Positions 27,621-34,955 of a stretch of 64,000 bases of DNA are shown in pieces. The stretch covers positions 124,001 to 188,000 of the forward strand of contig CAVUCL010000004.1 in NCBI GenBank assembly GCA_963740055.1, in the 5' to 3' direction. How positions within the stretch are numbered: the first letter of the stretch is position 1; every line of letters begins with the position of its first letter. The notes beneath the pieces are model-generated. The model did no database searches. It had not been told where the DNA came from and was given only the letters and a program-made list of their open reading frames with translations. Source of the stretch: WHSW01 sp963740055 (GTDB lineage Bacteria > Actinomycetota > Thermoleophilia > Solirubrobacterales > 70-9). The position numbers and the translations under genes were made by a program.

Positions 27621-28376
27621 TTGGCGGGCAGGCTCGAGGGCAAGGTCTGCGTGATCACCGGCGCCGCGAGCGGGATCGGCGCCGAGTCGGCGCGGCGCTT
27701 CGCCGCCGAGGGCGCGACCGTGGTCGGCGTCGACCAGACCCCCGGCGCGGAGGGCGCGCTGGCGATCGAGGCCGACGTCACCGACGAGGTCCAGGTCCGC
27801 GACCTCTACTCCCGGGTGGTCGACGAGCTCGGCCACCTCGACGTGCTCTTCAACAACGCGGGGATCAACCCCTACGACGACACCTCGGTGGTCGAGGAGC
27901 CGCTCGAGGCGTGGCAGCGGGTGCAGGAGGTCAACGTGCGCTCGGTGTTCCTGTGCTGCAAGTACGGGATCCCGCACCTGCTCGACACCGGGGGCGGCTC
28001 GGTGATCAACACGGCCTCGTTCGTCGCCGTGATGGGGGCCGCCGTCTCGCAGATCTCCTACACCGCGTCGAAGGGCGCGGTGCTGGCGATGTCGCGGGAG
28101 ATGGGGGTCGAGTTCGCGCGCCGCGGGGTGCGGGTGAACGCGCTCTGCCCGGGCCCGGTCAACACCCCGCTGCTCCAGGACCTGTTCGCGAGCGACCCGG
28201 CGAAGGCGGCGCGGCGGCTCGTGCACCTGCCGATGGGGCGCTTCGCCGAGGCCGCCGAGATCGCCCAGGCGGCGCTCTTCCTCGCCTCCGACGAGAGCTC
28301 CTACATCACCGCCTCGACCTTCCTCGTCGACGGCGGCCTCTCGGGCGCCTACCTGACCCCGGAGACCGGCGAGTAG
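27621..28376 (+). CDS. Short-chain dehydrogenase/reductase
   Basis: A product of 251 residues with a classical SDR layout: ITGAASGIGAESARRFA (TGxxxGxG), DVLFNNAGINPYDDT (NNAG), catalytic Ser in NTASFVAVMGA and SYTASKGAVLAMSREM (YxxxK), and a C-terminal SSYITASTFLVDGGLS. The Asp at the end of beta-2 (VVGVDQTP) favours NAD. The start is TTG 27621, five bases after the aldehyde dehydrogenase stop. It is the last gene of the amine operon; its substrate is unknown. Confidence 0.85.
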   Translation: MAGRLEGKVCVITGAASGIGAESARRFAAEGATVVGVDQTPGAEGALAIEADVTDEVQVRDLYSRVVDELGHLDVLFNNAGINPYDDTSVVEEPLEAWQRVQEVNVRSVFLCCKYGIPHLLDTGGGSVINTASFVAVMGAAVSQISYTASKGAVLAMSREMGVEFARRGVRVNALCPGPVNTPLLQDLFASDPAKAARRLVHLPMGRFAEAAEIAQAALFLASDESSYITASTFLVDGGLSGAYLTPETGE

Positions 28377-28378
28377 CG

Positions 28379-29569
28379 ATGCCGCAGGTCGTCCGCCGTG
28401 AGGCCGACGGCACCGCGGGCGTGAGCCCGCTCGAGCTCTTCTTCGATCTCGTCTTCGTCTTCGCGGTCACCCAGCTCTCGCACCTGCTGCTCGACCACCT
28501 GAGCTGGGAGGGCGCCGGGCAGACGGTCGTCTGCCTGCTGGTCGTCTGGTGGGCGTGGAACTTCACCACCTGGTTCACGAACGAGGTCGACACGCAGACG
28601 ATCGCCGTGCGCGCGATCGTGATCGCGCTGATGGCCGCCAGCCTGCTGATGGCGGTCGCGATCCCGGAGGCGTTCGGCGACCGCGGGCTGCTGTTCGCGT
28701 CCGCCTACGTCGCGATGCAGGTCGGTCGCCAGTCGTTCCTGACCTTCGCCGCCGCCGGCCCGGGAACGATCGAGCGCCGGCGCGCGGCCAACATCCTGTT
28801 CTGGTTCGTGGTCGCCGGGGCGTTCTGGATCGCCGGTGCGATCGCCGAGGGCGAGGCGCGGACGGCGCTCTGGCTGCTGGCGCTCGCAATCGACTACGTC
28901 GGCCCGCTGGTCGTCTACGCGCTCCCCGGCCGGCCGATGGTCGCCGACGCCTGGGATGTGCGCCCGGAGCACTTCGCCGAGCGCTTCCGCCTGTTCGTGA
29001 TCATCGCGCTCGGCGAGTCGATCGTGCTGATCGGGGTGGCCACGTCCGAGCTCGAGCTGACGACCGCAACCCTGGCGGCGCTTATGCTCTGCTTCCTCGC
29101 CACCGCGGCGCTCTGGTGGCTCTACTTCAACTCGATCTCCGAGCTGACCGAGCGACTGCTGACCCGCTCCGAGCACCGCACGACCGTCGCCCGCGACATC
29201 TACGCCTACATGCACGTGATCCTGATCGCCGGGATCGCCGCCGCCGCGGTCGGCTTCGAGCTCGTGATCGCGCACCCGACCGAGGCGCTGAGCGAGGCGG
29301 AGCTGGCGGTGCTTGTCGGCGGGCCGGCGCTCTACCTGCTCGGCCAGGCGGCGATGCGGCTGCGGCTGACGCGCGTGGTCAGCGCCCGCCGCGCCGGCGG
29401 CGCCGCCGCCTGCGTCGCGGTCGGCCTCCTGCTCTCCTCCGCCGACGCGCTCGTGGTCACCGGCGGCCTGCTCGCGGTGCTCGCGGCGCTGATCATCGCC
29501 GACCAGGTTCAGATCAGCCGGCGCACCGCGGAGGACGAGGAGCGGGTCCTGCGCGAGGCGGTGCTGTAG
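28379..29569 (+). CDS. Low-temperature-requirement protein A (LtrA) family membrane protein
   Basis: A product of 396 residues with about ten to eleven helices. Family marks are VSPLELFFDLVFVFAVTQLS at the N-terminus, WWAWNFTTWFTNEVDT, and HFAERFRLFVIIALGESIVL in the middle. The function of the family is poorly known (named from cold growth in Listeria). ATG 28379 follows the SDR stop by two bases, so it may share the operon. Confidence 0.85.
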   Translation: MPQVVRREADGTAGVSPLELFFDLVFVFAVTQLSHLLLDHLSWEGAGQTVVCLLVVWWAWNFTTWFTNEVDTQTIAVRAIVIALMAASLLMAVAIPEAFGDRGLLFASAYVAMQVGRQSFLTFAAAGPGTIERRRAANILFWFVVAGAFWIAGAIAEGEARTALWLLALAIDYVGPLVVYALPGRPMVADAWDVRPEHFAERFRLFVIIALGESIVLIGVATSELELTTATLAALMLCFLATAALWWLYFNSISELTERLLTRSEHRTTVARDIYAYMHVILIAGIAAAAVGFELVIAHPTEALSEAELAVLVGGPALYLLGQAAMRLRLTRVVSARRAGGAAACVAVGLLLSSADALVVTGGLLAVLAALIIADQVQISRRTAEDEERVLREAVL

Positions 29570-29571
29570 CG

Positions 29572-29976
29572 ATGTCGCGGTCGGACGTCGACGTGGTCCG
29601 CGACCAGTTCGCGGCCGTGAACGAGCGCGACTTCCCCCGCGCGATGGACCACTACGCCGACGACGTCGAGCTGCGGGTGCAGGCCGCGGCCTTCCTCGAG
29701 AGCGGCACGTTCAGCGGCCGCGAGGCGGTCGGGCAATGGTTCGCGAACTGGTTTCAGACCTTCGAGCCGGGCTATCGGTTCGAGATCGAGGAGGCCCGGG
29801 AGCACGGCGAGGTCGTCCTGCTCGTCGCCTCCCACCACGGGCGCGGCCGCAGCAGCGGGATCGAGGTGCGCGGGCAGACCGGCTACCTGTACGGGCTTCG
29901 CGAGGGCAAGATCGTCCGGGTCGAGCTCTATCGCAGCCGCGGCGAGGCGCTCGCGGCCGCCGGGGCCCGCGAGTAG
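29572..29976 (+). CDS. SnoaL-like/NTF2-fold protein
   Basis: A product of 134 residues with the cone-shaped NTF2 fold: DQFAAVNERDFPRAMDHYAD at the start, SGREAVGQWFANWF in helix 3 and a C-terminal sheet ending LYGLREGKIVRVELYRS. Members are small isomerases, hydrolases or ligand binders; no function can be assigned here. ATG 29572 lies two bases after the LtrA stop. Confidence 0.75.
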   Translation: MSRSDVDVVRDQFAAVNERDFPRAMDHYADDVELRVQAAAFLESGTFSGREAVGQWFANWFQTFEPGYRFEIEEAREHGEVVLLVASHHGRGRSSGIEVRGQTGYLYGLREGKIVRVELYRSRGEALAAAGARE

Positions 29977-29979
29977 CCC

Positions 29980-30684
29980 TCAGGGGCGGACCGCGTCCAG
30001 AAACCGAGTGCAGAGCCCGCGGCCGAGCTCGTTCCAGGCGTCGAGGCGAGGCTCGGTCTCGGCCGCCAGCGCTTCGGGGTCGACGCCGATGCGAACCGCG
30101 TCCGGGTCGGTCTGGTAGTCGACGATCCAGCGCCGGGCGTCGGCGGCGGTGACCTCGGCGTGAAACTGGATCCCCCAGGCGGCCTCGCCGAGGCGATAAG
30201 CCTGCACGCAGACCGCCGAGCGGGCGAGCACGGTCGCGCCCGCGGGCACCCCGCACTCGTAGCTGTGCCATTCGAACGCCTCGAACGATGGCGCCAGCGG
30301 GCCGAGCACCGGGTCCTCGCTCCCCTGATCCGTGACCTCGACCTCGAGCCAGCCGATCTCGGGCTCGCGCGCGCGCCGGGCGCTCCCACCGGCCGCCTCG
30401 GAGAGCAGCTGGGCGCCGAGGCAGACGCCGAGCAACGGCGTGCGGCGCTCGAGCAGCTCGGCCAGGAGCGCCTTCTCGGCTGCGAGCCAGGGATGCTCGT
30501 CCTCCTGGTCGGCGTGCATCGCGCCGCCGAAGACAATCACCGCCTCGTAGCCGGCCGGCTCGCCGGGCGGCGCGGCGGTCTCGGCGACGAACCACTGGTC
30601 GAGCTCGTTGCCGCGGCGCGCGACCGCGTCGGCGAACACCCCCGGTCCCGCGTCGCGCTGGTGGTTGATCGCCAGCACGCGCAT
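29980..30684 (-). CDS. Class I glutamine amidotransferase-like protein
   Basis: A product of 234 residues with GMP-synthase-like amidotransferase motifs. The nucleophile elbow is LLGVCLGAQLLSEAAGG, the catalytic His is in AWGIQFHAEVT, and there is an oxyanion-type GGAMHADQEDEHPWL. Stand-alone members may hydrolyse gamma-glutamyl compounds, so a link with the nearby gamma-glutamylation operon is possible. It converges on the SnoaL-like gene with three bases between stops. Confidence 0.8.
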   Translation of the reverse strand: MRVLAINHQRDAGPGVFADAVARRGNELDQWFVAETAAPPGEPAGYEAVIVFGGAMHADQEDEHPWLAAEKALLAELLERRTPLLGVCLGAQLLSEAAGGSARRAREPEIGWLEVEVTDQGSEDPVLGPLAPSFEAFEWHSYECGVPAGATVLARSAVCVQAYRLGEAAWGIQFHAEVTAADARRWIVDYQTDPDAVRIGVDPEALAAETEPRLDAWNELGRGLCTRFLDAVRP

Positions 30685-30690
30685 TGCGCG

Positions 30691-30696
30691 ATTCTC
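30691..30696 (-). promoter_or_regulatory. -10-like GAGAAT, leaderless start
   Basis: On the minus strand GAGAAT (preceded by TGC, an extended -10) ends six bases before ATG 30684. Confidence 0.4.
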
Positions 30697-30724
30697 GCAA
30701 CCCGCGCTCCGCGGGCGCGCTCGG

Positions 30725-31027
30725 CTAGCTGCCCGGGTGCTCCGGCGGCTCGTTCGGGACCACGATTCGAGCTCCGCCGCGCCAGCGCACGCGCACGTCG
30801 CGGTACGTGACCCCGGGCTCGACCTCGTCCGGGAGGTTCTCGCGCTCCGTGTGCGATCCGCCCTCCCCCTCGAGGTTCAGCTCGTCGGCGAGTTCGGGAT
30901 GGACCTCGACGTGCCCGCGCGTCTTCACGTCCACCTGCGGCTTCTTGCGAAATCGCAGGCGACGGGCGCGGACGGCCGCGCCGATCTCGACGTCGGGGTC
31001 GTCGGGCGACCGTCCCGAGTCGGCCAC
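30725..31027 (-). CDS. Small charged protein, last gene of the repeat-protein cluster
   Basis: A product of 100 residues, highly charged, with no family I recognise. It has an Arg/Lys block (VRARRLRFRKKPQVDVKTRG), an acidic middle and a C-terminal VTYRDVRVRWRGG followed by Pro-rich residues. GTG 31027 lies two bases after the stop of the acidic repeat protein, so it belongs to the same operon of six genes. Confidence 0.6.
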   Translation of the reverse strand: MADSGRSPDDPDVEIGAAVRARRLRFRKKPQVDVKTRGHVEVHPELADELNLEGEGGSHTERENLPDEVEPGVTYRDVRVRWRGGARIVVPNEPPEHPGS

Positions 31028-31029
31028 CG

Positions 31030-32178
31030 TCAGTCCTCCTCGCGCGCGGCTTTGCGGACGTCCGCTACCGTGATCCGGTCGTCCGCTCCGGTGCCGTCCA
31101 CCAGGTGGAGGTCGACGTCGAGCTCGTCGGCCAGCTCGACCGCGGCGGGCGTGGCGTTCACCTCATCGGCCATGCGCTCGCGCCGCCGCTCGCCGATCTC
31201 CTTGACCTTGCGGCTGGCCGCGACGCCGAGGCCCTTCGCCTCGCTCGTAACCGCGGAGCGGAGCTCCTGGGCGGCGATCTTCGTCGCGATCTTCGCGATG
31301 TCGCTCGCGCTCACGCCGAGATCGCCGGCGCCTTCGGCGAGCTCGCCGACCGAGCCTCCGTCGTGGCTTCCAGCGGCCAGACCGGCCATCAGCTCGTCGA
31401 GATTGCCGACCGCCTCGCCGGCGCCTTCACCGACGTCGCCGACCGCCTCGCCGGCTCCCTCGCCCACGTCACCTACGGCTTCGCCTGCGCCCTCGCCGAC
31501 CTGACCCACGGCCTGGCCGGCACCCTGGCCGATTTCACCGACGCCCTCGCCCGCGCCTTGGCCGATGTGCTCGAGCGCCGTCTCGGCTCCTTCGCCGACG
31601 TCCTCGACCGCCTCGCCGGACTCGCCGAGCATGTCGCCGGTGCCGGCGCCGATGTCCTCGACGGCCTCACCGAGGCTCTCGAGCAGCTCGGGATTGCGGT
31701 CGAGCGTGGTCATCACACGGTCGACGACCGCTGCCACGTGGTCGAGCCGGACCTTGAGGAGTGCCTGTGCCTCGACTCCCTTGATGTCGAGTACGACGCG
31801 CCCGAGGTGGACATCGACGCCCACCGTGAGCTTCACGAGATCGAGCACGTATGCCTTGAGGGAAACATGCGCGTCGAGGTTGTCCAGCTCGAAATGAAGA
31901 TGGTCGACCTTTACGACCGGCACGTCGAGGAGGACGTCGGGAAGATCGTCGTCGAGCTTCCAGGGGTCCTGCTCGGCGTAGTGCTGGTACTCGCGCTCGG
32001 CCGCGGTACCGATGCCCTCGACGTTCTGCGCGAACCGGTACTTCTCGACCTTCTGCGAGGCCGGGCGGGAGTTTCCGCCGTTGCGGCGATTTGCCTGCGA
32101 GCGACCGGATCGCGCCTTCGACCGACTCCCGTTGCTGGTGCCGGACTTCTTCGATCTCGTGTTCCTCTGGGCCGCCAT
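31030..32178 (-). CDS. Repeat protein 1: basic tail, core domain, acidic 11-residue glycine repeats, E3-binding-like C-terminus
   Basis: The product has 382 residues. Residues 1-45 form a Ser/Arg/Lys-rich tail. A core of about 80-180 contains LPDVLLDVPVVKVDHLHFEL, KGVEAQALLKVRLD and TLDRNPELLE. Residues 195-260 are six 11-residue repeats of the type GEGAGEAVGDV, acidic and with hydrophobic positions 4, 8 and 11. Residues 340-382 match the peripheral subunit-binding (E3-binding) domain of 2-oxo-acid dehydrogenase E2 chains (ATPAAVELADELDVDL, then GTGADDRITVADV). It shares the core and the repeat plan with the next gene upstream. The start codon overlaps that gene's stop by one base. Function is unknown; a structural or scaffold role is likely. 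Confidence 0.7.
   Translation of the reverse strand: MAAQRNTRSKKSGTSNGSRSKARSGRSQANRRNGGNSRPASQKVEKYRFAQNVEGIGTAAEREYQHYAEQDPWKLDDDLPDVLLDVPVVKVDHLHFELDNLDAHVSLKAYVLDLVKLTVGVDVHLGRVVLDIKGVEAQALLKVRLDHVAAVVDRVMTTLDRNPELLESLGEAVEDIGAGTGDMLGESGEAVEDVGEGAETALEHIGQGAGEGVGEIGQGAGQAVGQVGEGAGEAVGDVGEGAGEAVGDVGEGAGEAVGNLDELMAGLAAGSHDGGSVGELAEGAGDLGVSASDIAKIATKIAAQELRSAVTSEAKGLGVAASRKVKEIGERRRERMADEVNATPAAVELADELDVDLHLVDGTGADDRITVADVRKAAREED
31399..31596 (-). repeat. Six 33-base tandem repeats coding acidic 11-mers
   Basis: The units start every 33 bases and code GEGAETALEHI, two GQGA-type units, then three GEGAGEAVG units. The DNA copies differ at third positions, so the protein pattern is kept by selection rather than by recent duplication alone. 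Confidence 0.75.
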
Positions 32179-32991
32179 CAGCTCCCTCCGCCGGTCAGCT
32201 GCTTCGCGCCCTTGCCGACGCCCTTGACGCCGCGTCCGGCGCCCTTACCCGCGCCCTTGACGCCGCGCTTCGCGCCCTTGCCCGCGCCCTCCAAGCCCTT
32301 GTTCGCCCCCTTGCCGACCTGGCTGACCGCCTGGCCGGTGCCCTTGCCGACGTCCTTCACTGCCTCCTCGGCTCCCTCACCGACGTTTTCGACGGCATCG
32401 CCCGATTCGTCCACAAGATCTCCCGTGCCGGCCCCGATGTCCTCGAGGCTGCGACCGACGCTGCGAAGCAGTGCGGGGTTGCGGTCGAGGCTCAAGAGAA
32501 CGCGTTCGAGGATCGCGGTCACGTTGTCGAGCTTCGCCTTCAGGAGCGCCTGCGCCTCGAGCGCCCTCGATCTTGAGTTCGACCTTGTCGAGATGCGCCT
32601 CGGCGCCCACGCCGATCTTGACCAGCTGCCGAACCTCGGCAAGGACCGCCACTTGAGCGTGAACGTCGTCGACTTCGAGGTCGATCTCGTCGACCTTCAC
32701 CACCGGGACGTCGATCAGGACGTCGGGCCCGCCCTCGATCTTCTTCGGGTCGCGGACCGAGTAGTCCTTGTACTCCTCCGTGCGCGGGCGGCCGCCGTTG
32801 CCGCCGTCGTCCTCGTGGCCTTCGCGCTCGACAACCGAGCGGGTCTCGGACGGCCGGGTGCGAGCGTGACCCTCGTCCCCGACCTGGCCCTTGTTCTCCT
32901 GCGAGGGATTGCGGGAGTTGCCGGCGGCCGATCCGGACTGCTTCTTCGTGGAGCCCTTCTTCGATCGCGAGCTTGACTTCTTCGTCGCCAT
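32178..32991 (-). CDS. Repeat protein 2: paralogue with basic 11-residue glycine repeats (one frameshift)
   Basis: After correction of one extra base near 32565 the product has 270 residues. The first 90 form a charged Ser/Lys/Glu-rich tail (ATKKSSSRSKKGSTKKQSG at the start). The core GGPDVLIDVPVVKVDEIDLE, EAQALLKAKLDNV and SLDRNPALLRSVG aligns with repeat protein 1, as does LEDIGAGTGD. The C-terminus has five 11-residue units and a 12-residue tail that turn from acidic (GEGAEEAVKDV) to strongly basic (GKGAKRGVKGA). It has no E3-binding domain. The total length of 814 bases is one more than a multiple of three, consistent with a single inserted base. It follows the SRPBCC gene by three bases. 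Confidence 0.65.
32181..32381 (-). repeat. 11-residue tandem repeats, basic type
   Basis: Units at 32349, 32316, 32283, 32250 and 32217 (lower ends) code GEGAEEAVKDV, GKGTGQAVSQV, GKGANKGLEGA, GKGAKRGVKGA and GKGAGRGVKGV. A 12-residue tail follows. The phase is the same as in the acidic paralogue. Confidence 0.75.
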
Positions 32992-32994
32992 CGC

Positions 32995-33913
32995 TCAGTC
33001 CTTCGACCGCTTCTTGGCCCGCGAGCCCTTCGGATCCGATCCGTTGCTGCTGCGGCTCGACTTACCGCCGGAGCCGGAGCGCTTGCGCTTCACCTTGCCG
33101 TCCTCGATCGTTCCGCGCCAACCGTCCTTATCGTCCTTGTCGAGCTCGACGTACGCCTTGAACCGATGCAGGTCGCCGCGAACCGCACGCTTGGCGAACC
33201 GCATGCCGCGACTCGCCTTGTCGATCACGTTCGACGGCTGGATGTCGAGCGAGAGATCGATCCGGGTCAGGTTCTCCGACAGCGGATGGAAGGTGACGAC
33301 ACCGGTGTGCGCGTAGCCGTCGGTGACGTTCCACTCGATCCGCTGGTCAGGGCGCTGCTCGACGATCTCGGCCTCGAAGCGCTTGCTGATCCCCCAGATC
33401 TTCGCCTGGAAGGAGACGGTCGAGTCGTCGACCTGCTCCGCGGTCTCGATCCGGTGCATGAACTCGGGCCAGTCCTCGAACTCGGTCCAGTGGTTGTAGG
33501 CGACCTTCACCGGAACCGCGACGTCGACGGACTGCTGGATCGGCATCCGGCGCCCGCTGCCGAAGCCGGCGCGCCGCGCGACCGTCCCGGTCGCCCTCGT
33601 CCGAATCGCCGCCGCCGAACATCTTCTTCAGCGGTCCGCCGCCGCCTAGCAGCTCGCCGGGCGAGCTCGGCAGGGCGTCCTTGGCAGTGTCCTTGAGCTC
33701 GGACTTCGCCTTGCTCGTCGCCTGATCGGTCAACTCCGACGCCTTGTCGGAGAGCTTCGGGCCGGCCTTGGTCAGCTTCTCAGCCACGAACGGCAGCGCC
33801 ACCAGCGCCGCTCCGGCCGCCGCCAGCCCTGCGGGGCCGCCGAGCCCGTCGGCCTTCTTGACCCGCTTCGCCGCCTGCTTCGCGTTCTTGGTCACCATCT
33901 CCATGTCCGCCAT
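32995..33913 (-). CDS. SRPBCC (polyketide cyclase/dehydrase-like) protein with hydrophobic N-terminal region (one frameshift)
   Basis: ATG 33913 has a strong Shine-Dalgarno sequence (AGGAGG, seven bases away or slightly more). The first 110 residues are Lys/Ala-rich with one hydrophobic stretch (GPAGLAAAGAALVALPFVAE) and a Gly-rich linker. From about 33546 a second frame carries the START-like SRPBCC domain: QSVDVAVPVKVAYNHWTEF, FQAKIWGISKRFEAEI, NVTDGYAHTGVVTFHPL and LSLDIQPSN, then a Lys/Arg/Ser-rich tail. The two frames join if one base near 33575 is removed (919 bases, one over a multiple of three). The arrangement resembles the SRPBCC protein of actinobacterial gas-vesicle loci, as I remember it. 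Confidence 0.65.
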
Positions 33914-33947
33914 CTCAATCTCCTCCTGGTTGGTCAGTCGCGTCGGG

Positions 33948-34115
33948 TCAGCTCTCGTCATCGCCCTTGCGGAGCAGGCGGAAGACGACGACGCTGGTCA
34001 GTCCCCCGGCCATCGCCGCGCCGGTCGCTGCCCGCAGGACCCCCGGCTTCTCGCCGCCGAGCCGTTGCGCGGCGGCGCCGCCGAGCGCTCCCTGAGCTTT
34101 GTCCTTGACGCTCAT
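33948..34115 (-). CDS. Very small membrane protein (55 aa)
   Basis: The product has 55 residues: SVKDKAQGALGGAAAQRLGG at the start, then one hydrophobic glycine-zipper-like segment (AATGAAMAGGLTSVVVFRLL) and a charged end. Its ATG overlaps the stop of the upstream gene (ATGA) and it precedes the SRPBCC gene. The shared AMAGG hydrophobic segment echoes the upstream protein. No family is recognised. Confidence 0.6.
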   Translation of the reverse strand: MSVKDKAQGALGGAAAQRLGGEKPGVLRAATGAAMAGGLTSVVVFRLLRKGDDES

Positions 34116-34741
34116 TTCGCGCGCTTGCCGAGAGCCTCGCTGGCCTTCTGGACCTCCGCCGCCACCTGCCCGACTCGCTGGCTTCGCTGCGCCACCTCCC
34201 CGGCTGCGCTCCCGATCGCGTGCAGCGCCTTGTCCGGCTTGATCTCGGGAGGGTCGATCTTCGGCAGCTTCAGCTTCGGTGCGCTCAGCTTCGGCGTCGG
34301 GATCCGGCTCAGGACACCACTGCGCTTCTTGCCGCGGGTGAGAGCCAGGCCTCCGGCAAGCCCGACCAGCGCCGCTCCACCGGCCATCGCCGGCGCCTTC
34401 GCCTTCGCCAGGATTGTCGTCGCGGTCGATTCGCTGCGCGCGCTTTGACGACGCTGCGACCCACCGCTCGACTTCTGGCCGCTACCGCTCGACTTGGTCG
34501 ACCGGGCTCGCGACGTTCCACTCTTCTTGCGTTGACTCGAAGCGCGGGGTGCCGCCGGCCGCTTGCGCTGGCCGCTGTTGCTTCGGCTGCGCGCGCTCGC
34601 GCTGCGGCTTGCGGAGGTCTTCGACGACGCCCCGTTCGACCGCGTGCTCTTGGAGCTGGTCGACCGCGTGCTCTTCGAGCTCTTGGTCCGCCCACTCGCC
34701 GTGCTCGACGCGCGCGAACTCTTGGTCTTGCTCTGGGCCAT
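34112..34741 (-). CDS. Ser/Lys/Arg-rich protein with single hydrophobic segment, first gene of the cluster
   Basis: A product of 209 residues. About the first 105 are low-complexity Ser/Thr/Lys/Arg, like a histone H1 tail (TRSTSSKSTRSNGASSKT). Near 110-135 lies a hydrophobic Gly/Ala-rich helix (AMAGGAALVGLAGGLALTRG). The rest is Lys/Pro-rich (KLSAPKLKLPKIDPP) and then an amphipathic helix (GEVAQRSQRVGQVAAEVQ). ATG 34741 has a Shine-Dalgarno sequence AGGAGG nine bases upstream. It heads the six-gene operon. It may bind nucleic acid or an anionic surface through the tail; that is inference. Confidence 0.65.
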   Translation of the reverse strand: MAQSKTKSSRASSTASGRTKSSKSTRSTSSKSTRSNGASSKTSASRSASARSRSNSGQRKRPAAPRASSQRKKSGTSRARSTKSSGSGQKSSGGSQRRQSARSESTATTILAKAKAPAMAGGAALVGLAGGLALTRGKKRSGVLSRIPTPKLSAPKLKLPKIDPPEIKPDKALHAIGSAAGEVAQRSQRVGQVAAEVQKASEALGKRAK

Positions 34742-34801
34742 CGATCTGGCCTCCTCACAGGTCTGTGGTCTCCCCGTCTCTCACAGGGCCCAAGCACCGC
34801 A

Positions 34802-34826
34802 GTACCCGGCCCGCGGGTCCCAACAC
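34802..34826 (-). promoter_or_regulatory. Possible stress-sigma-type promoter (GTGTT-14-GGGTAC)
   Basis: On the minus strand GTGTT is followed after 14 bases by GGGTAC, close to the SigB/SigF pattern GTTT-N14-16-GGGTAT, some 60 bases upstream of ATG 34741. Unlike most promoters in the window it lacks a TANNNT box at leaderless spacing. Confidence 0.3.
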
Positions 34827-34955
34827 GCCGTCAGCCCGAAAGCCGCTGCAAGCGGACAGATTCGTCCGATAGGTCCCCGCCACCCGAGGTCGGTCGTACC
34901 CCGCACGCGGGGGTCGATCGAACCACCGCTCGCGGTTGCTACATGTCGCCGGGGA

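Noticed and set aside
31399..31596. Regular 33-base repeats as a possible CRISPR array
   Set aside because: The repeats are contiguous with no spacers, drift at third codon positions and code an 11-residue protein pattern.
31105..32976. Long plus-strand open frame antisense to the repeat-protein genes
   Set aside because: It is the mirror of the 33-base repeats and has no start signal. The minus strand has Shine-Dalgarno sequences, paralogy and a recognisable domain.
30725..34741. A true gas-vesicle operon
   Set aside because: No GvpA/J/S, GvpN, GvpF/L, GvpK or GvpO homologue is visible in the window; only accessory-like features are present.
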